DNA of 55,515 nt from JBDKGV01 sp039798005. GTDB lineage: Bacteria > Fibrobacterota > Fibrobacteria > UBA5070. The position numbers were made by a program, and so were the translations under genes. The DNA lies in NCBI GenBank assembly GCA_039798005.1, contig JBDKGV010000001.1:1-55515 (forward strand). The letters are read 5' to 3'. Positions 1 through 7,790 of the stretch are shown piece by piece. The notes beneath the pieces are model-generated. The model saw only the letters and a list, made by a program, of their open reading frames with translations, was not told the DNA's origin and searched no databases. The first letter of the stretch is position 1, and the number at the start of each line of letters is the position of its first letter.

Positions 1-1604
1 CCAACCCCAAACGAGTGCTCCTGACCACGGAAAGCTGCTATGGCGGCAATTATTCTTGGGCGGATGGCAGCGGCAATGCCGGCGACATCTTTTTCTTGAG
101 TGAAGACGCTGGAGCCACTTGGAAGACCCTCAACCCTTGGGGCGCCAGTCCGACGGTGGACGCCAATGGCAATGGATGGATCTCGGGGAGCTCGATCCAC
201 TGGGCCGGAACCTTGGAATTCGATCCGTTCGACAGCAAGAAAGTCTGGGTCGGATCCGGCAACGGCGTCTTCCGCACCGACGACCTCACCGCCGCCGTCC
301 CGCTCTGGAAGTTCCAATCCAAGGGCATCGAAGAAACCGTTCCACTGGAAGTCGTGAGCGTACCTGGCGGCCCCTTGGTGACTGCCATCATGGATTATGA
401 CGGAGCCAGCTACAAAGACATCACCGTCAGCACGCCTGTCCACAGCAACCCGATCGGCTCAAGCAATTCGCTGGGCTATGCCGCCTTGGTCGGTGGATTC
501 CTGCGCTCCGGTCGCGTCACCGACTACGGCGCCAAGCCTGCCGTGACCTATGACGTCCTCTATCACTCCGCCGACAGCGGACGCACATGGAAGGCCACGG
601 ACACGGCGTCGCTGCCAGGGTCAGCCGGCACGCTCGCAATGTCGGCCGACGGACGGGTTTTCCTCCTGCGCCCATCCTACACGCACACTGGCAAGAATGC
701 CAGCACGTCCACCTTCTATCGTTCTGCGGACGCCGGCAAGACATGGAAGCCTGTCACGGGCCTGAGTACCCAAGACGGCAAAATGATTTCGGATCCGGTG
801 AACCCCGCCAACTTTTACATCGTCCCCAGCGGCTACCAAGGCGATGTCTACGCCAGCACCGACACCGGCGCCACCTTCAGCAAGGTCGGCACCCTGATCA
901 ACAACGCCACCGGTGAGTACTCCGCAAGTTCGGGCCTGCTGCGCGCAAACCCCTACGCTGCCGGTGACCTATGGATCGCTCTCGATGCGGCACAGAGCTG
1001 GAACGCCTCGGGGTTCAGCTCCAACGGTCTGGCCCACTCCACTGATGGCGGCAAGACTTGGACACGCATCAAGACCATGGTCGCCTGTCTCTCGGTCGGG
1101 CTTGGCAAGGCTGCACCCGGCAGCGACTATCCCACGCTCTACATGTGGGGCAAAGCCAACAGCGAGCCCTTGGGCATCTATCGATCGATCGACAAGGGCC
1201 AGACTTGGCTGCGCATCAACGATGACCAGCACCAGTATGGTGGCCCGGCCAATGGCGGATTCGTGGTTGGGGATTTCAATGTCTATGGACGCGTGTACAT
1301 GAGTACGGCTGGCCGCGGCATCGTGTACGGCAATATCGGGGAGATCCCCACAACATCCATCGATGGACGGAAAATGACGGCTCCCAGGGTGCGCTTGAGC
1401 CTGCATGGCCGGGATCTGCACATCCAAGACCTTGGCACCAAGGACGCCCGGCTCGAACTCATGGACGTGTCCGGGCGGATTCTTCAGCAGCAGGAGGTGA
1501 AGGCCACTGCCGTGAAACTGAACGAAAACCTGCACGGCTTGGTGATTGCACGCCTGCGCCTTGGCTCCACGACCTTGGCTTCGCTTCGATTCGTCCTGCC
1601 GTAA
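1..1604 (+). CDS. GH74 xyloglucanase-type glycoside hydrolase, C-terminal part (5' end outside window)
   Basis: The frame is open to the left edge, so the gene begins upstream. Six Asp-box motifs (S-x-D-x-G-x-T-W/F type, e.g. SEDAGATW, SADSGRTW, SADAGKTW, STDGGKTW, SIDKGQTW) mark a beta-propeller sialidase-like fold. The segment GIEETVPLEVVS followed by PGGPLVTAIMDYDG matches the region between the two propellers of GH74 xyloglucanases, which cleave the beta-1,4-glucan backbone of xyloglucan. About 530 residues are visible; the family usually has 700 or more, so roughly the N-terminal third is missing. The last 70 or so residues form a separate beta-rich tail (LELMDVSGRIL, ending in FVLP) like those on other secreted proteins here, suggesting export by a shared sorting route. 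Family call strong; substrate inferred. Confidence 0.85.
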   Translation, partial: NPKRVLLTTESCYGGNYSWADGSGNAGDIFFLSEDAGATWKTLNPWGASPTVDANGNGWISGSSIHWAGTLEFDPFDSKKVWVGSGNGVFRTDDLTAAVPLWKFQSKGIEETVPLEVVSVPGGPLVTAIMDYDGASYKDITVSTPVHSNPIGSSNSLGYAALVGGFLRSGRVTDYGAKPAVTYDVLYHSADSGRTWKATDTASLPGSAGTLAMSADGRVFLLRPSYTHTGKNASTSTFYRSADAGKTWKPVTGLSTQDGKMISDPVNPANFYIVPSGYQGDVYASTDTGATFSKVGTLINNATGEYSASSGLLRANPYAAGDLWIALDAAQSWNASGFSSNGLAHSTDGGKTWTRIKTMVACLSVGLGKAAPGSDYPTLYMWGKANSEPLGIYRSIDKGQTWLRINDDQHQYGGPANGGFVVGDFNVYGRVYMSTAGRGIVYGNIGEIPTTSIDGRKMTAPRVRLSLHGRDLHIQDLGTKDARLELMDVSGRILQQQEVKATAVKLNENLHGLVIARLRLGSTTLASLRFVLP

Positions 1605-1628
1605 AGGCGAAAAGTCCAAGCCATGAAC

Positions 1629-1656
1629 AAAGGCACCTTTTCCCGGGTGCCTTTTC
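1629..1656 (+). terminator. Rho-independent terminator after the GH74 gene
   Basis: The stem AAAGGCACC / GGTGCCTTT has a short loop and a T-rich 3' side, 25 nt after the GH74 stop. Confidence 0.75.
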
Positions 1657-1718
1657 TATTTCTCCATCGAACCGGATCGATGCACGGATCTTGAAACCAC
1701 TTTTGCGGAATCTTCCCA

Positions 1719-2339
1719 ATGCGCCTTCGCCTCCATCTATTCGCTGCGATCCTCGGATCGGGACTGCTTGCTTGCAAAAAGGATCCTGCCGCCTCCCCAG
1801 TGCCCGGCCAGCACGCACCTGACACCGGCGCCATCGCACCTACGGAACCCATGCTCACCCGAGGCGACACGCTGAAGTCGATGTCCGAAAGCCTTCGGGA
1901 AGTCGAGCACCAGGATACCACCAGCGTGCGCATTTCGATTGCAAGGATCGATTCGTCCCTCGCCGCCTACGATGGCGGCGATACGCTCCACGACACGGTG
2001 ACAGGCAGCAACGAATGCATCGGGGAGGATCTTCGGGAGATCCAGCTGAAAAATGGCCTGCTGCTTTCGGGAAGCACGTACAGCATTCACGCCCAAGATT
2101 GGGTCTTCAGCGGCAATTTCACACCGATTCTCGGACTTCGACCCGGCATGGACTCCAGTGAGGTGATCCGCTTGCTTGGAAAACCTCGCGTCCGATCGAA
2201 AAACGCCTTCCGCTACGTTTCCGAGCCCCCGGAAGGTCGGGAGGCCGACTTGTTCGAGGCTCTTTGGACGCTGGATCTGGTGTTCGAGCATGGCAAGCTC
2301 AAGATCGCCACCTTCATTCCCAGCATGGACGACTGCTAG
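1719..2339 (+). CDS. Predicted lipoprotein with a BamE/SmpA-like segment
   Basis: A 206-residue protein. Its N-terminal signal sequence ends in the lipobox LLAC, so the mature protein should start at a lipidated Cys near residue 19. A polar linker follows. Near residue 147 is GMDSSEVIRLLGKPRVR, which resembles the G-M-x-x-x-E-V-x-x-x-L-G-x-P segment of BamE/SmpA-fold lipoproteins, followed by a predicted beta-strand-rich end. No enzyme motif is visible. The gene is convergent with the sigma-54 activator on the other strand; the two reading frames overlap by four bases at a shared CTAG. Function unknown; the BamE-like fold is inferred from one short motif. Confidence 0.7.
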   Translation: MRLRLHLFAAILGSGLLACKKDPAASPVPGQHAPDTGAIAPTEPMLTRGDTLKSMSESLREVEHQDTTSVRISIARIDSSLAAYDGGDTLHDTVTGSNECIGEDLREIQLKNGLLLSGSTYSIHAQDWVFSGNFTPILGLRPGMDSSEVIRLLGKPRVRSKNAFRYVSEPPEGREADLFEALWTLDLVFEHGKLKIATFIPSMDDC

Positions 2340-4078
2340 TCCTCCTTGTCATCCCCATGGCGGTACATCCCCAACCGCTTCATCACGTCGCGAAGCACCT
2401 TGCGGTCGACATCGAGAATCGCCCCGGCTTGGGTCAGGTTGCCGCTGGCTCGCGCCAGCGCCTTTTCAATGGCAGACCGCTCTGCCGCTTCTCGCACCTG
2501 AGCCAACGTCTCGATCCCGCCGGAAGGAGTGCCGGCATCGAACCCGAAATGCTCCGGCTCCAACCGCACGCCACCCGCCTCCAGCAAGGCCCGCTGGATC
2601 CGGTTTTCAAGCTCCCGAACATTGCCGGGCCAAGCATGGCGCAACAACGCCTTTTCCGAGGCTCGTGAGAATCCGGACCAGGGAATGCCGAATTCCGTCG
2701 CTGCCCTTTGAGCAAAGAGCCTGGCCAGCGGAAGGACATCCTCGAACCGATCCCGAAGCGGTGGAATCCGCACGCTTGCGACATTGAGCCGGAACAGAAG
2801 ATCGCGACGGAAGTGGTTCTCCCCGACCATCTTGTCGAGGTCGCGATGGGTCGCCGCGACGATGCGCACATCCACCGTGCGCTCTTGACTTGAACCCACC
2901 CGGCGGATGGTCTTTTCCTGGAGTACCCGCAAAAGGGCCGCCTGCATCTGAGGCTCCAACTCACCGATCTCGTCAAGGAAGAGCGATCCCCCGGCCGCCG
3001 CCTCGAAAAGGCCCAGGCGCTCACCGGTCGCCCCGGTGAACGCGCCCTTTTCATGACCGAACAGCTCCGCTTCCATGAGAGAGGATGGAATCGCGGCGCA
3101 ATTGACGGCAAGGAATGGACCATTGCGACGAGGCGAGGAGCGATGCACCAGTCGCGCCAAAAGCTCCTTGCCCGTGCCGGTTTCACCAAGGATCAGGACG
3201 GGGACATTGGCGCTGGAAAAGCGACGCGCTTGTGCCACGACCGCCTGCATCTGGGAGGAGACGGCAAGGAGCCCCGCGGAATCGGAAGCCTGCAAGGACT
3301 CCAGAGCCATGCGATCTTCCATGTGACGCCGTGCGGCATCCAGCACCTTGCCAAGGCTGCGCGTCAGGCGATCGAATGCCTGCCGTTCCATCTCGCCAAA
3401 CGGCTCGCTCTTGCCGGTTCGGTGGAGATAGACACAAGTATCCGTCTTGCCTTGTGCATTCCTCAAAGGGGCGACGAGGATGGAGCGGATTCCGGCCTTC
3501 AGGATGGATGGCCCCGCCAGCGGAGCATCGGATGGTCCGGCATCGGCCCAAAGCACCGCCTTGCCGGACTCAAGGCAGGCTTTCACGGCACTGCGCGAGT
3601 GCTCAAGCACGACATCCGTGGGCCAACTTGCCAGAATGACACTGTCCTTGGCTGAAACCAGCAAACCGCCGCTGGCCCCCAAGTGCTGGGCTGCAAACTG
3701 CAGCAATTGTGGCAGCACGGCAGCAGGATCGGGCGCTTCGACCAAGGTTTCGACCGCCTGCAGCACGGGTTCGACCGAAAGGACGACGGTGGCGGGTCTG
3801 GGGCGCCGCAAGACCCAGCTCCTGCCGGAAATCTCCAGGCGACTGCCTTCCTCCAGCACCGCCCGACCACCGGCCAAAAGGACCTCACCGTCGACCCGCG
3901 AACCTGACTTGAGACCTTCTACGGAAACCTTGGTCCCCAGCACCAGAATCTGCATCACCTGTCCGGGAATGCCCGGTGCGCGCAAATCACAGCCGGCATC
4001 ACTGCCCAAGACCAGCACACGCTTGTTCAGTGGAAAATCCGGCTCGCCTTCCAGTGTCCATTCGATCGTCTCTGACAT
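2336..4078 (-). CDS. Sigma-54-dependent activator: FHA-like, GAF-like, AAA+ and Fis-type HTH domains
   Basis: A 580-residue bacterial enhancer-binding protein. Residues 1-95 look like a forkhead-associated domain, a phosphothreonine-binding fold. Residues 105-250 look like a GAF sensor domain. The AAA+ domain has Walker A GETGTGKE (298-305) and the sigma-54-contacting GAFTGA loop (345-350), followed by LFLDEIGE (Walker B region). The C terminus (about 525-575) is a Fis-type helix-turn-helix. The FHA domain suggests input from Ser/Thr phosphorylation instead of a response-regulator receiver. The rpoN gene lies at 47577-49040 and two -24/-12 promoters lie near 52.85 and 53.3 kb; whether this activator serves them is inference. 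It is transcribed divergently from the Rrf2 gene. Confidence 0.93.
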   Translation of the reverse strand: MSETIEWTLEGEPDFPLNKRVLVLGSDAGCDLRAPGIPGQVMQILVLGTKVSVEGLKSGSRVDGEVLLAGGRAVLEEGSRLEISGRSWVLRRPRPATVVLSVEPVLQAVETLVEAPDPAAVLPQLLQFAAQHLGASGGLLVSAKDSVILASWPTDVVLEHSRSAVKACLESGKAVLWADAGPSDAPLAGPSILKAGIRSILVAPLRNAQGKTDTCVYLHRTGKSEPFGEMERQAFDRLTRSLGKVLDAARRHMEDRMALESLQASDSAGLLAVSSQMQAVVAQARRFSSANVPVLILGETGTGKELLARLVHRSSPRRNGPFLAVNCAAIPSSLMEAELFGHEKGAFTGATGERLGLFEAAAGGSLFLDEIGELEPQMQAALLRVLQEKTIRRVGSSQERTVDVRIVAATHRDLDKMVGENHFRRDLLFRLNVASVRIPPLRDRFEDVLPLARLFAQRAATEFGIPWSGFSRASEKALLRHAWPGNVRELENRIQRALLEAGGVRLEPEHFGFDAGTPSGGIETLAQVREAAERSAIEKALARASGNLTQAGAILDVDRKVLRDVMKRLGMYRHGDDKED

Positions 4079-4149
4079 GCCCTCAATCTATTTGATCACG
4101 TTTGGTTCCGGTGCATCTTACTGACCAGCACAGAAAGTGGAATGCCAAA

Positions 4150-4160
4150 TTCCGACTTTC
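4150..4160. promoter_or_regulatory. 11-bp arm of an inverted repeat; candidate autoregulatory site of the Rrf2 gene
   Basis: TTCCGACTTTC lies 17 nt before the Rrf2 start. Its exact reverse complement GAAAGTCGGAA lies at 4280-4290, inside the gene. An operator role is inference from position. Confidence 0.3.
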
Positions 4161-4177
4161 CCTGTATGTTTTATTGA

Positions 4178-4609
4178 ATGAAGATTTCGCACAAGACCGT
4201 CTACGCCATCCATCTGCTGGTGGCCCTCTCCGAGCAGGCGCGCATCAGCCGATCCCCCCTGCAACTTCGCGAGATTGCCGAAAGTCGGAATCTTCCGTTC
4301 AAGTTCCTGGAGCAGATCGCCATCACGCTCAAGGGCGCTGGCTGGATCCGAGGGCAGCGAGGCAAGGAAGGCGGCTATTCCCTGTCCATTCAGCCCGGCC
4401 AACTCAAGCTCAGCGACATCCTGCTGCGGCTCGAAGGAACCACTCCCCTTCTCGATGGCGATGAGGACTCTGGCGTGCAGGATGTCCTGGGCGACATCTT
4501 GCAGCGTTGCCAAGCCAGCATCGACGCCATCCTCGGAGGGATCAGCCTTGCCGACCTCGCCTTGGAAATTCGCGACAGGAAGCTCCCCGGCTCGGACTAT
4601 GTGATCTGA
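4178..4609 (+). CDS. Rrf2-family transcriptional regulator lacking the cluster-ligand cysteines
   Basis: A 143-residue protein opening with MKISHKTVYAIHLLVALSE, the usual Rrf2 start and first helix. The winged-helix region follows: LREIAESRNLPFKFLEQI, then KGAGWIRGQRGKEGGYSL. Rrf2 proteins such as IscR, NsrR and RsrR commonly sense stress through an Fe-S cluster held by three Cys. Here only one Cys is present (near residue 110), so cluster-based sensing is unlikely and another signal must be used. It is divergent from the sigma-54 activator; about 490 nt separate it from nrdJ, so co-transcription with nrdJ is unlikely. Family assignment firm, target genes unknown. Confidence 0.9.
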   Translation: MKISHKTVYAIHLLVALSEQARISRSPLQLREIAESRNLPFKFLEQIAITLKGAGWIRGQRGKEGGYSLSIQPGQLKLSDILLRLEGTTPLLDGDEDSGVQDVLGDILQRCQASIDAILGGISLADLALEIRDRKLPGSDYVI

Positions 4610-4883
4610 CAAGGTGAGGCCATGCTCCGGGAGAGATGCTTCCGGCCTGCCCTTCTGGAACACATCGGGCCGTGGCAAAATGGTGGAATTTCCCCAGTTT
4701 GAGCCCTGAGCCTAGCAACCACCACCTGTAGTGGTACGCTCTTCGCAGCCCATCCAACACCCCGGCCGGATTGCAGCGAAGTTTCACACAAATTTTCCCT
4801 TGCGCCGAAGCGGCAAAAATGCCTCGATTTTGCGTTTGGCAAGGAAATCGCATATCGGCTACCTTCAACAAATGCGTCGCTCC
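4610..4883. other. Intergenic stretch without a recognisable gene
   Basis: No convincing ORF, tRNA or repeat is seen. I looked for a cobalamin riboswitch because the next gene is B12-dependent, but recognised no B12-box. The regulatory sites of nrdJ begin immediately after this stretch. Confidence 0.5.
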
Positions 4884-4899
4884 TCACGACATTTGGGGT
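4884..4899. promoter_or_regulatory. Upstream NrdR box (degenerate)
   Basis: The sequence TCACGACATTTGGGGT matches the NrdR consensus ACACWATATATWGTGT at about ten of sixteen positions. It starts exactly 31 bp, three helical turns, before the better second box, which is the usual NrdR arrangement. Confidence 0.5.
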
Positions 4900-4926
4900 T
4901 GCCTTGAGGGAATTTATCCATATATT
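4899..4926 (+). promoter_or_regulatory. Sigma-70-type promoter of nrdJ
   Basis: A -35 TTGCCT (4899-4904) and a -10 TATATT (4921-4926) are separated by 16 bp. The two hexamers and the spacing are identical to those upstream of cysA (40818-40845). Both elements are covered by the candidate NrdR boxes. Confidence 0.65.
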
Positions 4927-4930
4927 GTGA
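4915..4930. promoter_or_regulatory. Downstream NrdR box
   Basis: The sequence TATCCATATATTGTGA contains the ten-base core ATATATTGTG of the NrdR consensus. It overlaps the -10 element of the nrdJ promoter, so a bound NrdR would block RNA polymerase. Confidence 0.65.
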
Positions 4931-4953
4931 TGCATCAGTGATCGGCGCAAAGA

Positions 4954-4984
4954 ATGCCCACCGCATCAAGGCGTCAGTGGGCAT
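4954..4984 (+). other. Hairpin in the long nrdJ leader
   Basis: ATGCCCAC pairs perfectly with GTGGGCAT across a 15-nt loop. It lies about 20 nt after the expected transcription start, in a leader of roughly 165 nt. Role unknown. Confidence 0.35.
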
Positions 4985-5097
4985 CGCAAATCTCTCCGAT
5001 CAAGACATCTTCCACGAAACGAAATGCTCTTCCTGATCACGCAGGAAGACAAAGCCATCTTGTGTCATGTACGCAAGACAACCAAGGATCCTCTCCG

Positions 5098-7608
5098 ATG
5101 CTGACGAAGGAAAAGAGCATGACAGTCAAGCCAGGATCGACCTCCTCGCCGCTTTTGAACGACCTTGGCGAGAAGATCTTCCTGGATCGTTACGCTCTGA
5201 AGGACATGACCAAGAAGTCCCTTTCCGTCGGCGACACCGTGATCGTGTGCGTGAACCAGAAGAGCCGCCAGCGCGAGATCGGCAAGGTCACGCAACTCAA
5301 GGGCGAGCGCGTGGCGATCGAGTTGCGCGATGGCACCTCCACCGAGCAGGGCATCGAGGACGTGGACAAGCCTCTCGAACTGGTCCCTGAGCAGATGATG
5401 GAACGCGTGGCGCGTGGCATCGCCGACATCGAGAAGAGCCCAGAAAAGAAGGAAGAGTGGGAAGCTCGCTTCCGTTGGCTCCTGGACGAATGGCGCTTCG
5501 TGCCGGGTGGACGCATCCTGACCGCCGCTGGAACCGAGCAGGAACTGACCTTCTTCAACTGCTACGTGATTCCCTCGCCCGAGGATTCGCGCCGCGGCAT
5601 CGTCGACACCCTCTCCCAGATGATGGAGATCATGTCGCGCGGCGGCGGCGTGGGCATCAACCTGTCTTCCCTGCGCCCGCGCCACGCCTACGTGAAGGGC
5701 GTGAACGGACGCTCCTCGGGTTCGGTTTCCTGGGGTGGCCTCTATTCCTTCGTCACCGGCCTGATCGAGCAGGGCGGCAGTCGTCGCGGCGCCCTCATGC
5801 TGATCGTGAACGCTTGGCACCCGGACATCTTCGACTTCATCAACGCCAAGCGCGAAGCCGGCAAGATCACGAACGCCAACATCTCGGTGGGCGTGACCGA
5901 CGACTTCATGGAGGCCGTGGAGAAGGACGCCGACTGGCAACTGCGCTTCCCGGACGCTCAGCACCCTGACTACAAGGAAAAGTGGGACGGCAACCTCGCC
6001 GCGTGGGAGAAGGCTGGACTGCCGGTCATCGTGTACAAGACGGTGAAGGCACGCGACGTGTGGCAGAACATCATCGAGTCGGCTTGGTCCTCCGCCGAGC
6101 CGGGCGTGTTCTTCATCGACCGCGCCAACAAGGAATCGAACTCCCACTACTTCTCGCAACTGGTGTGCACCAACCCTTGTGGCGAGCAGCCCCTCCCCCC
6201 TTGGGGCATTTGCAACCTTGGCGCCATCAACTTGGCGCGATTCGTCACCCCCCAAGGCGACGTGGCATGGGACGACCTGCGCAAGTGCGTGCGCTACGGC
6301 GTGCGGTTCTTGGACAATGTCATCGACGCGACGCCGTACTTCTTCGACGAGAACCAGACCCAGCAGCAGAATGAGCGCCGCGTGGGCATGGGCATCATGG
6401 GCCTTGCCGAGATGCTGATTCGCTTGAAGATCCGATACGGATCCAACGAATCGATCACCTTCATCGAGAAGCTGGGCGAGTTCATCGCATCGGAAGCCTA
6501 TCTGGCCTCCACCGATTACGCCGCCGAAAAGGGATCGTTCCCCAAGCTCGACACCGAACTTCTGCTCCAGTCGGGCTTCATGTCCCGCATGAGCGACCGC
6601 GTCCGCAATGCCATCCGCGAGAAAGGCCTGCGCAACGTTACCCTGCTCACGGTCGCCCCCACCGGCACCACCGGCACCATGGTCAACACATCGACTGGTG
6701 TGGAGCCCTACTTCTCTTGGAGCTTCTTCCGCACCAGCCGTTTGGGCGTGCACGAGGAACGCGTGAACGTGGCCGACGAGTGGGATCGCGAGAATCCGGG
6801 CAAGCCCCTTCCTGACTACTTCGTGAGCGCCATGCAGCTCCTGCCCGAGGACCATGTGCGCGTGCAAGCCGCGCTTCAGAAGTGGATCGACTCGGCCATT
6901 TCCAAGACCTGCAACGTCCCCAACAGCTACACGGTCGAGCAGACCCGCGAGCTCTACGAGCTGATGTACAAGCTGGGCTGCAAGGGCGGCACGATCTACC
7001 GCGACGGAAGCCGCAACGAGCAGGTGCTCAACCTCAAGAAGGAAGAGAAGAAGGAGGAGGTCAAGGAAGTGAAGGCCGCTCCGCTGCCCGCTTGGATGAG
7101 CCTTCCCAAGATGCGCCCCCGCCCGCCCCTGTCCCACGGCATGACCGTCAAGAAGGAGAGCCCCTTGGGCTCGGTCTTCGTGACCGTCAACGACGACGAG
7201 CAAGGCGAACCGCTGGAGATCTTCATCACCTCCGGCAAGGCGGGATCGGACATCACCGGCATGGCCGAGGCCATGGGTCGCTTGGCGTCACTGGTGCTGC
7301 GCGTGGCATCCCCCATCTCCCCGGACGAGCGTCTGCGCCTGATCGCAAGCCAACTGGCAGGCATCGGCGGCGCCCGCTCCATGGGCTTTGGCAAGACGCG
7401 CGTGCGCTCCATGCCGGACGCCGTGGGCCTTGCTCTGGAAGATGTCCTCAAGGGCGCTGAGGCCGTGGCGGCGGAAGTCGCTCAGGCACCGGAATTCGAT
7501 CTGCAGCCGGCCGTCCACGCCGACCTGTGCCCCGAATGCGGCGAAGCCACCTTCATTCGCGAGGAAGGCTGTCACCACTGCACATCCTGCGGTCACAGCC
7601 AGTGCTGA
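5098..7608 (+). CDS. nrdJ: Adenosylcobalamin-dependent (class II) ribonucleoside-diphosphate reductase
   Basis: An 836-residue enzyme that reduces ribonucleotides to deoxyribonucleotides without oxygen. Visible hallmarks are the redox Cys in FFNCYV, SRGGGVGINLSSLRP, the radical-site segment TNPCGEQPL with GICNLG, the phosphate-binding VAPTGTTGTM, and the second redox Cys in SKTCNVPNSYT. A small beta-rich insert near residues 35-80 (VGDTVIVCVNQ) and a C-terminal zinc-ribbon-like CPECGEA...CTSCG are typical of long NrdJ forms. I chose ATG 5098 because the preceding in-frame residues do not resemble the family; ATG 5119 has a better GAAGGA ribosome site and is the alternative. NrdR boxes in the promoter indicate repression when dNTP/ATP is sufficient. 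A terminator follows. Confidence 0.96.
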   Translation: MLTKEKSMTVKPGSTSSPLLNDLGEKIFLDRYALKDMTKKSLSVGDTVIVCVNQKSRQREIGKVTQLKGERVAIELRDGTSTEQGIEDVDKPLELVPEQMMERVARGIADIEKSPEKKEEWEARFRWLLDEWRFVPGGRILTAAGTEQELTFFNCYVIPSPEDSRRGIVDTLSQMMEIMSRGGGVGINLSSLRPRHAYVKGVNGRSSGSVSWGGLYSFVTGLIEQGGSRRGALMLIVNAWHPDIFDFINAKREAGKITNANISVGVTDDFMEAVEKDADWQLRFPDAQHPDYKEKWDGNLAAWEKAGLPVIVYKTVKARDVWQNIIESAWSSAEPGVFFIDRANKESNSHYFSQLVCTNPCGEQPLPPWGICNLGAINLARFVTPQGDVAWDDLRKCVRYGVRFLDNVIDATPYFFDENQTQQQNERRVGMGIMGLAEMLIRLKIRYGSNESITFIEKLGEFIASEAYLASTDYAAEKGSFPKLDTELLLQSGFMSRMSDRVRNAIREKGLRNVTLLTVAPTGTTGTMVNTSTGVEPYFSWSFFRTSRLGVHEERVNVADEWDRENPGKPLPDYFVSAMQLLPEDHVRVQAALQKWIDSAISKTCNVPNSYTVEQTRELYELMYKLGCKGGTIYRDGSRNEQVLNLKKEEKKEEVKEVKAAPLPAWMSLPKMRPRPPLSHGMTVKKESPLGSVFVTVNDDEQGEPLEIFITSGKAGSDITGMAEAMGRLASLVLRVASPISPDERLRLIASQLAGIGGARSMGFGKTRVRSMPDAVGLALEDVLKGAEAVAAEVAQAPEFDLQPAVHADLCPECGEATFIREEGCHHCTSCGHSQC

Positions 7609-7639
7609 TCTGATCGATCTTCCTCCATAAAGAGGGACC

Positions 7640-7674
7640 AAGAGCCGATTCCTTCCGGGATCGGCTCTTTTTTT
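7640..7674 (+). terminator. Rho-independent terminator of nrdJ
   Basis: A perfect 10-bp stem AAGAGCCGAT / ATCGGCTCTT has an 10-nt loop and is followed by a run of T. Confidence 0.9.
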
Positions 7675-7790
7675 GAGAAATCGCTAAAGGTTGCCATTCC
7701 TGCTGCCGATAATCCTGTTTGGAGGTCTCTGATCTCTTCTCGCGCAAGTGGCATTGCCGAGACGGAAATTCTTCGTCCGGAGCCGGATCG

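Noticed and set aside
1432..1452. A GG-N10-GC match resembling a sigma-54 promoter near the end of the GH74 gene
   Set aside because: It is inside coding sequence, points at no gene start and lacks a good -12 element.
4610..5097. A cobalamin riboswitch before the B12-dependent reductase
   Set aside because: I looked for the B12-box and saw none; the NrdR pair explains the regulation better.
5065..7203. A 712-codon open frame on the strand opposite nrdJ
   Set aside because: It is the antisense shadow of a strongly conserved enzyme, kept open by GC-rich codon use; its His/Val-rich translation matches no family.
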